Assembly: GCF_002879535.1 (NCBI RefSeq)
Contig: NZ_PNOT02000016.1
Coordinates: forward strand, 1-39,608
Direction of reading: 5' to 3'
Origin: Mesorhizobium intechi
GTDB lineage: Bacteria; Pseudomonadota; Alphaproteobacteria; Rhizobiales; Rhizobiaceae
Length of the DNA: 39,608 bases
The translations under genes were made by a program, and so were the position numbers. Under the pieces are notes generated by a model. That model was not told the origin of the DNA. It was given only the letters and a program-made list of their open reading frames with translations, and did no database searches. Positions within the stretch are counted from its first letter, which is position 1. The number at the start of each line of letters is the position of its first letter. Below are positions 16,715 to 25,409 of the stretch, one piece after another.

Positions 16715-17622
16715 ATGCCCTCGAATTCATCGTCGCGGGAATGCTGGCGGCGGCCACGCCGTTCCTTTTGGCGGCGCTGGGCGAAATGGTGGCAGAGCGG
16801 GCCGGCGTCCTTAATCTCGGCGTGGAGGGACTGATGGCCCTGGGAGCGGTCATCGCCTTCATCGTCGTCTATCACGGCGGCGGTCACCTCCTTGGTTTCG
16901 TCGCCGCGGGCCTCGCCAGCACGGCTCTTTCCCTTGTCTTTGCCGTCATCGCGCTGGGGTTCCGCGCCAACCAGGTCGCGGTGGGTCTCGCCATCGGCAT
17001 ACTCGGCCAGGGCCTCTCGGCGCTGTTCGGCAAGAGCTATGAGAGCCTCACGGTCAAAGGCCTACCGAAGCTTTCATTGCCCTGGCTTTCAGATATCCCG
17101 GTCATCGGCGGCCTGTTCGTCGAGGATGTCGTCGTGTGGCTCTCGCTTGCTGCGACCGTCGCCATCTGGGCGATATTCGCCTACACCAAGACCGGCCTTG
17201 TCGTGCGTGCCGTCGGCGAGAATCCCAAGGCGGCCCATGCGCTCGGCTATCCGGTAATCGCAGTGCGTTTCGCCGCGGTCGCTTTCGGTGGCGCGTTGGC
17301 GGGTTTCGCCGGTGCCTACGCGGCCGTGGTCTACACTCCGCTCTGGGCCGATGGCATGATCGCCGGGCGCGGCTGGATCGCGATCGCGCTCGTGGTCTTC
17401 GGCACTTGGCTTGCCAGCCGTATCTTCCTCGGTGCTTGCCTCTTCGGCGCCGTGTCACTCGCAAGCCTCGCGGCCCAGACAACTGGGCTCGACGTTTCCT
17501 CGCAACTTCTATCGAGCCTACCTTATCTCGTGACAATCGTCGTGCTGGGCATCATTTCTTCGAACCGGCGTCTGCTCAAGCTCAACGGCGTGGCTTCGCT
17601 GGGAGAGCCTTTCGAACAATAG
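16711..17622 (+). CDS. BMP-type ABC importer permease 2
   Basis: A 303-aa inner-membrane permease, the second half of the channel. The hallmark loop is AGVLNLGVEGLMALGAV (about residues 30-46), and VRAVGENPKAAHALGYPV is the cytoplasmic coupling loop that meets the ATPase. Around eight hydrophobic helices are present. The ATG at 16711 overlaps the stop of permease 1, so a long upstream extension of the frame is not coding. It is the last gene of the operon; no hairpin with a T-run was found just after the stop. Confidence 0.9.
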   Translation: MNALEFIVAGMLAAATPFLLAALGEMVAERAGVLNLGVEGLMALGAVIAFIVVYHGGGHLLGFVAAGLASTALSLVFAVIALGFRANQVAVGLAIGILGQGLSALFGKSYESLTVKGLPKLSLPWLSDIPVIGGLFVEDVVVWLSLAATVAIWAIFAYTKTGLVVRAVGENPKAAHALGYPVIAVRFAAVAFGGALAGFAGAYAAVVYTPLWADGMIAGRGWIAIALVVFGTWLASRIFLGACLFGAVSLASLAAQTTGLDVSSQLLSSLPYLVTIVVLGIISSNRRLLKLNGVASLGEPFEQ

Positions 17623-18081
17623 TGTCGCTCGCCACCCGGGCGCGCAATAAGCGGACATCCGAGCGCAGGTCGGACCGTCCTCAGGGCATGAAGGGCTGCA
17701 CCCAATCCTCAAGACCGCCGGGAGCACGGTAAGTTGAACAGCGCAGCCGCCGGCGGCGACAGCAGCTCGCAAAGCCAAAGCACGCCGAGCGCGCATGAGC
17801 GCCGGCGACCTCGCGGATGCGATTGCGGAGCCAGCGCACCGCTGGCTTCTCGCCAGATAGAGCGAGTGTCGGCAGTTGGCTGATCTGGCCCGCCCCTGGC
17901 GACCCGCCGTGTACCCCTTGCAACGGATAAGTTTGTGGGTAGCGATCCGGGTATTACGCATGCCCAGGAGGTCCGTTACCAGGCCTCAACCGCGGCAAAC
18001 GCAGGACGATCACTGCATATAGTCTGACCGTACCCATGGAGACACACGGGGCGACGCAGGTTACATCACTCGCTCAAAGCG
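17623..18081. other. gene-free stretch
   Basis: I see no supportable gene. An open minus-strand frame at 17681-17923 (80 aa, Arg- and Cys-rich) lacks a ribosome-binding site and a family motif and is probably chance coding in GC-rich DNA. No clear terminator or promoter was found. Confidence 0.5.
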
Positions 18082-18345
18082 TCACACCACTCCCGCCCTG
18101 TGACCCGGATGGCCTTCATTATGGGCGTCGGCGTCAGCCTGGGCCTGTTCTCGCGTTGGCCTGTTTGGTCCAATCCAGCCACCGGCCTGCGGGCAATCTT
18201 GACATGATGCGAAGTAGACGCCGGTAAATTGCTCGCCTGTGCCATCGCCACCGCCAGCCTCGGTCCCAGTGCCGTGCTTCCATTTATGCGCCATGCTGTG
18301 TTTGTCAAACGGATCCACCATTTTGTCGATTTCGTCACCAGGCAT
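18082..18345 (-). CDS. small Cys/His-containing protein of unknown function
   Basis: An 87-aa protein starting at ATG 18345, where GGGAG lies 7 bases upstream; a longer frame from an upstream ATG has no such site. It is hydrophilic and probably cytosolic. The N-terminal half is His- and Lys-rich (DKHSMAHKWKHG). The C-terminal half has ASCQDCPQAGGWIGPNRPTR, then AQADADAHNEGHPGH: a Cys-x2-Cys pair and two His in a spacing that could bind a metal. No named family is recognised. It stands alone between the importer operon and the DJ-1 gene. Confidence 0.55.
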   Translation of the reverse strand: MPGDEIDKMVDPFDKHSMAHKWKHGTGTEAGGGDGTGEQFTGVYFASCQDCPQAGGWIGPNRPTREQAQADADAHNEGHPGHRAGVV

Positions 18346-18490
18346 GGACGTCTCCCAAGTTTGAATTGCGGGGAATTCCGACCCGCAACCATACCACACG
18401 TGTCCATTAGCGATTTGTAAAGTGCCTCACGTGGCTAACCGCCTGTAAATCGCCAGTTCATCCGCTATCCGCGCACTATCCACGACCTGC

Positions 18491-19084
18491 TCAGGCGTGA
18501 CGGATCTCGGTTCCCAGGACCTTCAAGCATTCGCGGATGAAGGCCGCAAGCGCCGTCCAGCCCTTGGCGGAAACCATCGTGCCGTCCACATAGGCATCGG
18601 TGGGGGACAGGTCGATGTAAGTGCCGCCGGCAAGCGTGACCTCCGGCTCGCAAGCCGCGAGAGCTCCGACCTTCTTGCCGCGGACGACGCCATCGACCGC
18701 GATCAGAATCTGGACGCCGTGGCAAATCGTGAAGATCGGCTTTTTGGTCTCATGGAAATGGCGCACGATCGCCTGCACGCGCTTGTCGGTACGAATGTAT
18801 TCGGGCCCGCGGCCGCCTGCGCAGTAGACGGCATGATATTGGTCGAGCTGTCTTTCGGCTTCCGAGAACGTCTTGTTGATCAGTGCGTAGTGGCCGAGCT
18901 TTTCAGTGTAGGTCTGGTCGCCCTCGAAGTCGTGCAGCGAGGTCTTGATCAAGTCGCCGGCATTCTTGTCCGGGCACACCACGTGAACCGTGTGGCCCAC
19001 GGCCTCCATCGCCTGCTGATAGACGAAGATCTCGTATTCCTCGGTGAACTCACCGGTCAGCATCAGTATTTTCTTGCCTGGCAT
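18491..19084 (-). CDS. DJ-1/PfpI family protein
   Basis: A 197-aa protein of the class I glutamine amidotransferase-like DJ-1/PfpI fold. The nucleophile elbow is TICHGVQ (Cys near residue 120), preceded by VYCAGGRGPEYIR and a Glu-rich N-terminal strand (LTGEFTEEYE) that supplies the acidic partner of the Cys. Members include deglycase/glyoxalase-like enzymes, chaperones and a few isonitrile hydratases; which applies cannot be said. AGGAGGA lies 7 bases before the ATG. It lies downstream of the GntR gene on the same strand, so it may share its transcript and help with reactive aldehydes from the adjacent dehydrogenase cluster. Confidence 0.85.
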   Translation of the reverse strand: MPGKKILMLTGEFTEEYEIFVYQQAMEAVGHTVHVVCPDKNAGDLIKTSLHDFEGDQTYTEKLGHYALINKTFSEAERQLDQYHAVYCAGGRGPEYIRTDKRVQAIVRHFHETKKPIFTICHGVQILIAVDGVVRGKKVGALAACEPEVTLAGGTYIDLSPTDAYVDGTMVSAKGWTALAAFIRECLKVLGTEIRHA

Positions 19085-19153
19085 GGCTCTTCCTCCTGTT
19101 GGGCCTGGGCGAGGCGCCGATCGCGCCTCGCCTGTCTTCGAAATCGGATCGGA

Positions 19154-19246
19154 TCAGAACGGCGAATCCGGGAAATAGGCGCCCGGCACGGTACCAGTGG
19201 GCAGCGCGCTTCCTTCGTTTGCGGCGATATTGGCGGCAACGAACAT
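19154..19246 (-). CDS. possible 30-aa peptide between GntR and DJ-1 genes
   Basis: ATG at 19246 opens a 30-codon frame (MFVAANIAANEGSALPTGTV, ending GAYFPDSPF). A GAGG that overlaps the stop of the GntR gene lies 9 bases upstream, so it could be translationally coupled. No family is recognised; it may be a real micropeptide or the tail of a lost gene. Confidence 0.3.
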   Translation of the reverse strand: MFVAANIAANEGSALPTGTVPGAYFPDSPF

Positions 19247-19257
19247 CCGGTCCGACC

Positions 19258-19959
19258 TCAATCGAAGGCCGGAAGCAAGCGATCGCGCGAATGCTCGATA
19301 TGGACGCGCATCGCCTTTTGGGCGGCGTCGGGGTCGGCCGCGCCGAATGCGGCGAGGATCGCCTCGTGCTCGTCGAGCGCTTCCTCGGTCACGCGGGCAT
19401 GATACATCAGGCGGAAGATATGGAAATGGGTATGCTGATGGCTCAACGTTTGCCGAATGAGTTCGTTTTGCGAAAACTCCATGATCTTGTCATGGAAGAT
19501 CGCGTCCTGCCGGGCGAAGTTCGAATAGCGCAGGCGATCGTCCTTGCCTTCGCGCCGTGACATCACGCCGGCCGCGTCCAGCAAAATGTTGAGCTTGGCT
19601 TCATCCATGGCAGCGGCGGCTTTCGCCGCGGCATGCGGCTCAAGCAGAAGGCGCATCTCGTACAATTCGTCGAACCGGCGCCGTGTGATTTGCGGTGCCG
19701 CGCGATAGCCGATCAGGTGCGTCTTGAGCACCAGGCCTTCGCCTTCGAGGCGGCCGAGCGCCTCGCGGATCGGGGTGTGCGAGACGTTGAATTCCTTGAC
19801 CAGGCTGTCGACGGTGATGCGCGAACCCGGCGCGATCTTCAGCGCCATCAGCTGCGCGAAGATCGCTTCGTAGACATCCTCGACCAGGCTGTTGGAGCGC
19901 TGGATGCGACCGCCGCCGGCGGTCCTGTCGCTCGTGTCGATTGAGTTCGCGGCCTGCAT
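19258..19959 (-). CDS. GntR-family (FCD subfamily) transcriptional regulator
   Basis: A DNA-binding regulator of about 233 aa. The N-terminal winged helix-turn-helix covers LVEDVYEAIFAQLMALKIAP, then GSRITVDSLVKEFNVSHTPI and REALGRLEGEGLV, the classic GntR sequence. The C-terminal FCD effector domain follows (YEMRLLLEPHAAAKAAAAM, FHDKIMEFS, and a late HEAIL helix with metal-ligand-type His). I chose ATG 19959, which has AGAGG 9 bases before it; a GTG at 19995 would add 12 residues. It is divergent from the alcohol-dehydrogenase gene across about 200 bp, so it most likely represses or activates that unit in response to an organic acid or related effector. Confidence 0.88.
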   Translation of the reverse strand: MQAANSIDTSDRTAGGGRIQRSNSLVEDVYEAIFAQLMALKIAPGSRITVDSLVKEFNVSHTPIREALGRLEGEGLVLKTHLIGYRAAPQITRRRFDELYEMRLLLEPHAAAKAAAAMDEAKLNILLDAAGVMSRREGKDDRLRYSNFARQDAIFHDKIMEFSQNELIRQTLSHQHTHFHIFRLMYHARVTEEALDEHEAILAAFGAADPDAAQKAMRVHIEHSRDRLLPAFD

Positions 19960-20013
19960 CTTTTTTTGCCTCTTGACAGTGCGGACTGCTAACACGATGG
20001 TCTAGCGGATGCA

Positions 20014-20032
20014 ATCCTATATCCTATACGAT
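20014..20032. promoter_or_regulatory. candidate GntR operator in the divergent intergenic region
   Basis: Two head-to-tail copies of ATCCTAT (20014-20020 and 20021-20027), followed by ACGAT, form a TATATCCTATA core in an otherwise GC-rich region between the divergent GntR and alcohol-dehydrogenase genes. This location is where an FCD-GntR regulator would bind. No consensus for this regulator is known to me. Confidence 0.35.
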
Positions 20033-20163
20033 TTTAAAGTGGATATGTTTTCCGAGCCTTCACATAGGTGCTGGAGGCTGTCCTGGCGCGGTTGCGGACA
20101 GATGGCGGATCCGTCGCGACAACGCTTACCAGTTCGGCCGCCGCCAAAGGACAGAAGATCTTC

Positions 20164-21390
20164 ATGAGCCTCTTCGCCGCCCTCCGGCTTCCGCGTGAAA
20201 TCCTTTTCGGGAAAGGCCAGCGCCATGTGCTGCCGACAGTCGCCAGCAGGTTCGGCCAGCGCGCCCTGGTCTGTACGGACGAGCGTTTCGCCGGCACGTC
20301 GGTGTTCACGGAAATTGTCAAATCGCTCCAGGCTGCATCGATCGAGGTGCTGGTGCATGACCGTGTGCTTCCCGACGTGCCACGCGACAGCGTCGGCATT
20401 TGCGTCGACGAGGCCGCGAAATTCCAGCCCGAGATGGTGATTGGCATTGGCGGCGGCAGTTGCCTCGATTTCGCCAAATGCGCCGGCCTGCTGCTCAGCC
20501 ATGGCGGCAAGCTTCAGGACTACTATGGGGAGTTCAAGGTTCCCGGCCCGACGCTGCCGCTGATCGCCGTGCCCACCACCGCGGGCACCGGCTCCGAGGT
20601 GACGCCCGTCGCGGTGATCTCCGATCCGGACCGGACGCTCAAGGTCGGCATATCCAGCCCCTATCTGATCGCGGCGGTTGCCTTGTGCGATCCCGAACTG
20701 ACGATGACATGCCCCCCTATTCTCACCGCGATAGCCGGCGCCGATGCCTTGACCCATGCGATCGAGGCCTTCACCGCGAAGCGGCGCGGCGAGGACCCCA
20801 GCCTGGCGCAACAGCATGTCTTTATCGGCAAGACCGCGCTGACCGACCATTTCGCCCTGCTGGCCATAAAACTGCTGGGCCGCAGCCTGGAGAAAGCCTG
20901 CACCGACGGCACCGACGCCGATGCGCGCGCCGATGTGATGATGGGCGCGCTGGCGGCGGGCTGCGCATTCGGCACCGCCGGCACGGCGGCGGCGCATGCC
21001 GTGCAATATCCGGCGGGCGCCCTCACCCACACCGCGCACGGATTGGGCGTCGCGACGATGATGCCCTACGTCATGACCTACAACAGCCGCGTGGTCGCCG
21101 CCGAAATGGCCGAGATCGGCGCAGCGCTTGGCCTTGAGCCCAAGGGCCGGAACGCCGGGGAGATGGCGGACGCCACCATCGAGGAAATCCGGCGGCTATT
21201 TACGGCGATCGGCATCACGCCGACACTCGCCGATCTCGGCCTTCCCGCCGACAGGCTCGACTGGACCGCCGACCAGGCACTCGGCATCGACCGCCTGATC
21301 AAGAACAACCCGCGCCCCTTCGACCTCACTGCCATGCGACGCCTGGTCCAGGCCGCCCATGACGGCGACCTCGCAGCCTGCGCCATGTAA
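20164..21390 (+). CDS. iron-containing alcohol dehydrogenase
   Basis: A 408-aa NAD(P)-dependent dehydrogenase of the Fe-ADH (group III) family, cytosolic. Cofactor-binding loop: VIGIGGGSCLDFAK; then VPTTAGTGSEVTP. Metal ligands are visible in GADALTHAIEAF (Asp and His) and in AHAVQYPAGALTHTAHG (two His). The ATG at 20164 is preceded by AGGACAGAAG and starts the usual SLFAALRLPREILFG motif; an upstream extension (from 20068) lacks family similarity. It oxidises an alcohol to an aldehyde, which the next gene's product can oxidise to an acid. 4-Hydroxybutyrate-type substrates are one possibility, given that partner. Confidence 0.88.
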   Translation: MSLFAALRLPREILFGKGQRHVLPTVASRFGQRALVCTDERFAGTSVFTEIVKSLQAASIEVLVHDRVLPDVPRDSVGICVDEAAKFQPEMVIGIGGGSCLDFAKCAGLLLSHGGKLQDYYGEFKVPGPTLPLIAVPTTAGTGSEVTPVAVISDPDRTLKVGISSPYLIAAVALCDPELTMTCPPILTAIAGADALTHAIEAFTAKRRGEDPSLAQQHVFIGKTALTDHFALLAIKLLGRSLEKACTDGTDADARADVMMGALAAGCAFGTAGTAAAHAVQYPAGALTHTAHGLGVATMMPYVMTYNSRVVAAEMAEIGAALGLEPKGRNAGEMADATIEEIRRLFTAIGITPTLADLGLPADRLDWTADQALGIDRLIKNNPRPFDLTAMRRLVQAAHDGDLAACAM

Positions 21391-21406
21391 TCCACGGAAT
21401 GAAACC

Positions 21407-22894
21407 ATGAACCTTCCTCCCAATGCGCTGTGGATCGACCAGGACGACTATGATGTTCGCGGCTTTTCGCACGGACTCTACATCGACGGCAGATGGCGAC
21501 CATCTTCCGACGGCCGGGTCATTGGCGTCGTCGATCCTTCGTCGGGGTCCGTCATTGCAGCGGTGCCCGATGCGACGATCGAGGACGCCTTGGCCGCGGT
21601 CGACGCGGCGGCCAAGGCGGCGTCGGGATGGCGGGAGACGGCGCCGCGCAAGCGCTCGGAGATCCTCAGGCGCTGTTTCGAACTCATGGTCGAGCGGTCG
21701 GAAACGCTCGCCATGCTGATCTCGCTGGAGAACGGCAAGGCTCTGCGCGACGCGCGCAGCGAGGTTGCCTACGCTGCCGAGTTCTTCCGCTGGAACGCGG
21801 AAGAAGCGGTCCGTATCACCGGCGAGTTCGGCACCGCGCCATCCGGCACCAACCGCATCGTGGTCGACTATGAGCCGATCGGCATCTGTGTGCTGATCAC
21901 GCCCTGGAATTTTCCTGCCGCGATGGCGACACGAAAGATCGCGCCGGCATTGGCGGCCGGTTGCACGGTGATCCTGAAGCCGGCCAGCGAGACGCCGCTG
22001 ACGGCCTATGCGCTGGCCGCGCTCTACGGCGAGGCCGGCGTGCCGGCCGGCGTCGTCAACGTGCTCACCACGACCAGTCCCGGTTCGCTGACCTCGGCCA
22101 TGCTGGCCGATCCGCGCGTCAGGAAGCTCTCATTCACCGGCTCGACGGGTGTCGGACGAACCTTGCTTGGCGAAGCCGCCAAGCATGTGGTCTCCTGCTC
22201 GATGGAACTCGGCGGCAATGCTCCTTTCGTCGTTTTCGACGATGCCGACCTCGATGCCGCCCTCGACGGCGCCATGATCGCAAAGATGCGCAATGCCGGC
22301 GAGGCCTGTACAGCCGCCAACCGCATCTATGTGCAGTCAGGCATTCATGACGCGTTCGCCGACGGCCTTTGCAAGCGCATGGCAGCTCTCAAGGTCGGAC
22401 CAGGCATGAGTGCGGATACCGAGTGCGGGCCGATGATCACCAGAAAGGCGGTCGACAAGATCGACCGCCTTGTCAAGGACGCCGTGGGCCGGGGAGCCAA
22501 GGTGCTTTGCGGCGGCTCAAGCCCGGACGAGGAAGGCTTCTTTTATCCGCCGACGGTCCTGTCGCAGGTTCCGCCCGACGCCGATATGGCGCATGAGGAG
22601 ATCTTCGGGCCGGTAGCGCCCATCACGCGATTCGAGACCGAAGCCGAAGCCATCATGCATGCCAACAACACCGAATACGGCCTTGCCGCCTATATCTATA
22701 CGCGCGATGTGGGCCGAGGATTGCGGGTGGCATCGCGGATCGAGGCCGGCATGATCGGCCTCAATCGGGGGCTGATGTCGGATCCCGCGGCGCCCTTCGG
22801 TGGCGTCAAGCAGAGCGGCCTGGGTCGCGAGGGCGGCCAGCACCACGGCATCGCCGAGTTCATGGAGGCGAAGTATATCGCCGTCACCTTCTGA
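21407..22894 (+). CDS. NAD(P)-dependent aldehyde dehydrogenase (succinate-semialdehyde-like)
   Basis: A 495-aa aldehyde dehydrogenase. Features in order: PWNFPAAMATRKIAPALAAG (cofactor and oxyanion region), ILKPASETPLTAYAL, FTGSTGVGRTLL (Rossmann glycines), MELGGNAPF with the general-base Glu, and NAGEACTAANR with the catalytic Cys. The C-terminal EEIFGPVAPI and GGVKQSGLGREGG blocks are those of the succinate-semialdehyde/glutarate-semialdehyde group. I chose ATG 21407, 16 bases after the upstream dehydrogenase stop; a frame from 21359 overlaps that gene. Co-transcribed with the Fe-ADH, it probably completes alcohol-to-acid conversion. Confidence 0.9.
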   Translation: MNLPPNALWIDQDDYDVRGFSHGLYIDGRWRPSSDGRVIGVVDPSSGSVIAAVPDATIEDALAAVDAAAKAASGWRETAPRKRSEILRRCFELMVERSETLAMLISLENGKALRDARSEVAYAAEFFRWNAEEAVRITGEFGTAPSGTNRIVVDYEPIGICVLITPWNFPAAMATRKIAPALAAGCTVILKPASETPLTAYALAALYGEAGVPAGVVNVLTTTSPGSLTSAMLADPRVRKLSFTGSTGVGRTLLGEAAKHVVSCSMELGGNAPFVVFDDADLDAALDGAMIAKMRNAGEACTAANRIYVQSGIHDAFADGLCKRMAALKVGPGMSADTECGPMITRKAVDKIDRLVKDAVGRGAKVLCGGSSPDEEGFFYPPTVLSQVPPDADMAHEEIFGPVAPITRFETEAEAIMHANNTEYGLAAYIYTRDVGRGLRVASRIEAGMIGLNRGLMSDPAAPFGGVKQSGLGREGGQHHGIAEFMEAKYIAVTF

Positions 22895-22904
22895 TCGGGC
22901 ATCC

Positions 22905-23729
22905 ATGCAGAAAGACCCCTTCCGCACCCGCGACCACGTTGCCGACTTTGATGACATCGTGGCCGATATCGTGGCGCGCAGCGCCACGACCCGGGCGACG
23001 ATGCCGATGGTGGCTGATGTCGCCTATGGCAACGGCGAGGCCGAGAGGCTCGACCTGTTCTTTCCGCCGGGCGAGCGTCAGGATCTTGCGGTTCATATTT
23101 TCATCCACGGCGGCTACTGGCGCATGTTTTCAAGGGGTGACTATTCCTATGTGGCGAACACAGTCACCAAGGCCGGTGCGATCGCGGTCATCGTCGATTA
23201 TGCGCTGATGCCCGCGTTCAGGATGGCGGCGATCGTGGAACAGGTCCGGCGCGCCAAACAATGGGTGATGGACAACATCGTCGACCATGGCGGCGATCCA
23301 GGCCGGATAAGCGTCAGCGGCCATTCGGCGGGCGCGCACCTGGCCACATTCCTGTTTGAAAAGGCGCCAATGCCATCACGTATCCACGCAGCACTGCTGC
23401 TGGGCGGCCTTTACGACCTGAAGCCCCTGCAGAAATCCTTCCTCGAGCCGTTGATTGGCATCACCGACGAGGAGGCAACTGCCTTCACGCCAATGACGCG
23501 GCGGCATGATCCCGGGACGGCAGTGACCATTCTCGTCGGGGACCAGGAAACGCCCCCTTTTCACCGGCAAGCGGCTGACTTCGCGACGCTCCTGCGCGCG
23601 CAGGGGCACGGGGTCCGCGACCTCCGCCTGAAGGACCGGAACCATATGACGAGCGTACGGGATCTGGGCATCATCGGTACGCAAGCTGGCGATTGCCTGA
23701 TGCAGACGATTGAAACGACCCTCGTCTAG
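22905..23729 (+). CDS. alpha/beta hydrolase, arylformamidase/esterase-like
   Basis: A 274-aa alpha/beta hydrolase. IFIHGGYWRMFSRGDYSYV is the oxyanion-hole HGGYW motif of kynurenine-formamidase-like and carboxylesterase enzymes. SVSGHSAGAHLATFLF contains the nucleophile elbow (GHSAG, Ser near residue 136). The acid is probably Asp in ILVGDQETPPF, and the base His in LKDRNHMTS near residue 247. It starts 10 bases after the aldehyde dehydrogenase stop, so it belongs to the same operon. It could hydrolyse an ester, lactone or formamide that feeds the two dehydrogenases; kynurenine breakdown is less likely, since no companion gene is present. Confidence 0.8.
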   Translation: MQKDPFRTRDHVADFDDIVADIVARSATTRATMPMVADVAYGNGEAERLDLFFPPGERQDLAVHIFIHGGYWRMFSRGDYSYVANTVTKAGAIAVIVDYALMPAFRMAAIVEQVRRAKQWVMDNIVDHGGDPGRISVSGHSAGAHLATFLFEKAPMPSRIHAALLLGGLYDLKPLQKSFLEPLIGITDEEATAFTPMTRRHDPGTAVTILVGDQETPPFHRQAADFATLLRAQGHGVRDLRLKDRNHMTSVRDLGIIGTQAGDCLMQTIETTLV

Positions 23730-23846
23730 AGTATCCGGGTAGGCGATCGAAACAGCTTTGCTCTCATTGGCCATTCAGCGGATTCGATTTGCTTGGTGAA
23801 CCCTCACCCTTAGGGCAAACTCCCTGCCGGGGCTGCAGGAGGTGAA

Positions 23847-24287
23847 ATGAGAGCACGCGCAGCAACGCTCGGGGATCTCGAGGATGTGTTTCATGGCCTG
23901 TCCAAGCGGATGTCGGAGGAGTACGCGGCCGCCGGCAAGGACAGCAAGATCGCCTACGACAATCTGATGATGAATCTGAAGGAAGGCCGGGCGCACGCGC
24001 TTGTGCAGGGCGAGAAGGCCGTGGCGATCATCGCCTGGCATGAGAACAGCGACGCCGCCGATACGCTGTTTGCCGCGCAGGAGGACTTTTTCCGCGCCTC
24101 GACCGTGCGCTTCTGCGGGAGGCATATCAGGCATATCCAGGCGCTCGCCGGCAACCTTCCCATCCATTCGCGCAGCTGGCTGCAGGGGCCTGACGTCGCC
24201 CGATGGTTCGGCATTATCGGCTATGTCGAGCGCGGCCAGGAGAATGGCGCCAACCTGTTTGAGTTGCCGCCGGCCCGCGTCAGCTAA
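23847..24287 (+). CDS. GNAT-like / phage Gp13-like (DUF2833-type) protein
   Basis: A 146-aa cytosolic protein with AGGAGGTG 5 bases upstream of ATG 23847. The N-terminus (MRARAATLGDLEDVFHGLSK) has the A-T-x-x-D-L-x-x opening typical of GNAT acetyltransferases. The middle (HALVQGEKAVAIIAWHE, then FFRASTVRFCGRHIRHIQAL) and end (RSWLQGPDVARWFGIIGYVE) follow the short phage-associated variant (Gp13-like). The Q/R-x-x-G-x-G/A coenzyme-A loop is not clear, so catalysis is uncertain. It stands alone after the hydrolase and may be a prophage leftover kept in the chromosome. Confidence 0.6.
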   Translation: MRARAATLGDLEDVFHGLSKRMSEEYAAAGKDSKIAYDNLMMNLKEGRAHALVQGEKAVAIIAWHENSDAADTLFAAQEDFFRASTVRFCGRHIRHIQALAGNLPIHSRSWLQGPDVARWFGIIGYVERGQENGANLFELPPARVS

Positions 24288-24539
24288 GGAACCCTGGCTG
24301 GCGGCAGGTGTTCCTCCTTGCCGCAAACGCCGAGTATGACCTCGCCACCGCCGGCGCAGGTTCGTCGATGCGGGTCACCTCTTCGGCTCCAAGCGCTTTA
24401 ACCCGGTGGCCTTGCGAATTGCACTCTCGGCCGCCTTGGACCGCTCGGCAAGCGACTTGCGCAGGGCGACGATTGGCGGGATGTTACTGGGGGCAACCGG
24501 GGCCAAACCGGCAGGCCGAGATCGAATGGCTGCTGGAAA

Positions 24540-25028
24540 ATGTCGCGAGCTTGCTTCGCTTTTCTTACCTTCGTTGTCTTGCTGACGCCGGTAGAGGCAA
24601 GCGAGCGCATGTCTCATCTGCTTGACCGCTCCAACCTGCCGATCTCCTATCTTCGCGAATCGGATGTTGTGACCGCATACACGACTGCAATGGCGCGCTT
24701 CCGTCTGCAGTTCGCGGGACGTGGCGGCGAAACCAATCTTGCGGTCTCTCTCGAACCATTGCTTTTGCGGGCGGAATTCCGTGCGCGGACGTGGCGCTCG
24801 GCGGACGGCAGCTTGTTGCAAGGCTTCGCCGGCAAGGGCGGCTTCCGATTGACTATCGGCAACTGCCTAGCGCGTATCTGCGCGGCCAGCGAATGCAGCG
24901 ACGCCGGTTGGCCGGTTTACGCCTGCAGCGACGGACGCAAGCGCAGGATGTCCGTCACGGATTTTGTGACGGCAAGCTTCGATGGCGTGCCCTATCGTCG
25001 ATTGAGCGCCTCCCCTTCACAGGAATGA
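24540..25028 (+). CDS. secreted protein of unknown function
   Basis: A 162-aa protein with a clear N-terminal signal peptide (SRACFAFLTFVVLLTPVEA, cleavage likely after VEA) and a soluble mature part. The mature part holds one notable cluster: IGNCLARICAASECSDAGWP and VYACSDG, with four or five Cys that could form disulfides in the periplasm. No named domain is recognised. The start at ATG 24540 has a weak GGAAA just upstream. It is flanked by gene-poor DNA. Confidence 0.55.
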   Translation: MSRACFAFLTFVVLLTPVEASERMSHLLDRSNLPISYLRESDVVTAYTTAMARFRLQFAGRGGETNLAVSLEPLLLRAEFRARTWRSADGSLLQGFAGKGGFRLTIGNCLARICAASECSDAGWPVYACSDGRKRRMSVTDFVTASFDGVPYRRLSASPSQE

Positions 25029-25409
25029 CGGCGCGAGGTGCCCACCATCCTACCGAAGGCGGGTGTTCAGCAAGGCCGGCATTCCTTTCCAGCACCGCGA
25101 ACACCCTCCACATCAACACTTGCCCGCCCACGCCCGGCGCTGCGACTCGCCGCCGCAGTCACGCAGGGCGTTGCGGCGCGGAATTGATGGGCTGCATCAT
25201 CTTTTTCCCGCGAACACGGTCCAAATAAAATAGCTTGGTTGCGCCATCCGAACGCGGGACACGCCTGCATTCGACCCAGGCGGTCGGAAAATCGGTGACA
25301 AGCGCCCCCGGAACGTGTTGAAGGTGACGGTCAACACAGAGAGGGACGTGCGATCGGGTTGCACTCGGCAAGTGTTGATGGTTTGTTGCCGGTCTGCGGA
25401 GAACGAGTG
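25029..25409. other. gene-free stretch upstream of the membrane protein
   Basis: No convincing gene on either strand; open frames here lack start signals and family motifs. No regulatory element could be assigned. Confidence 0.45.
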
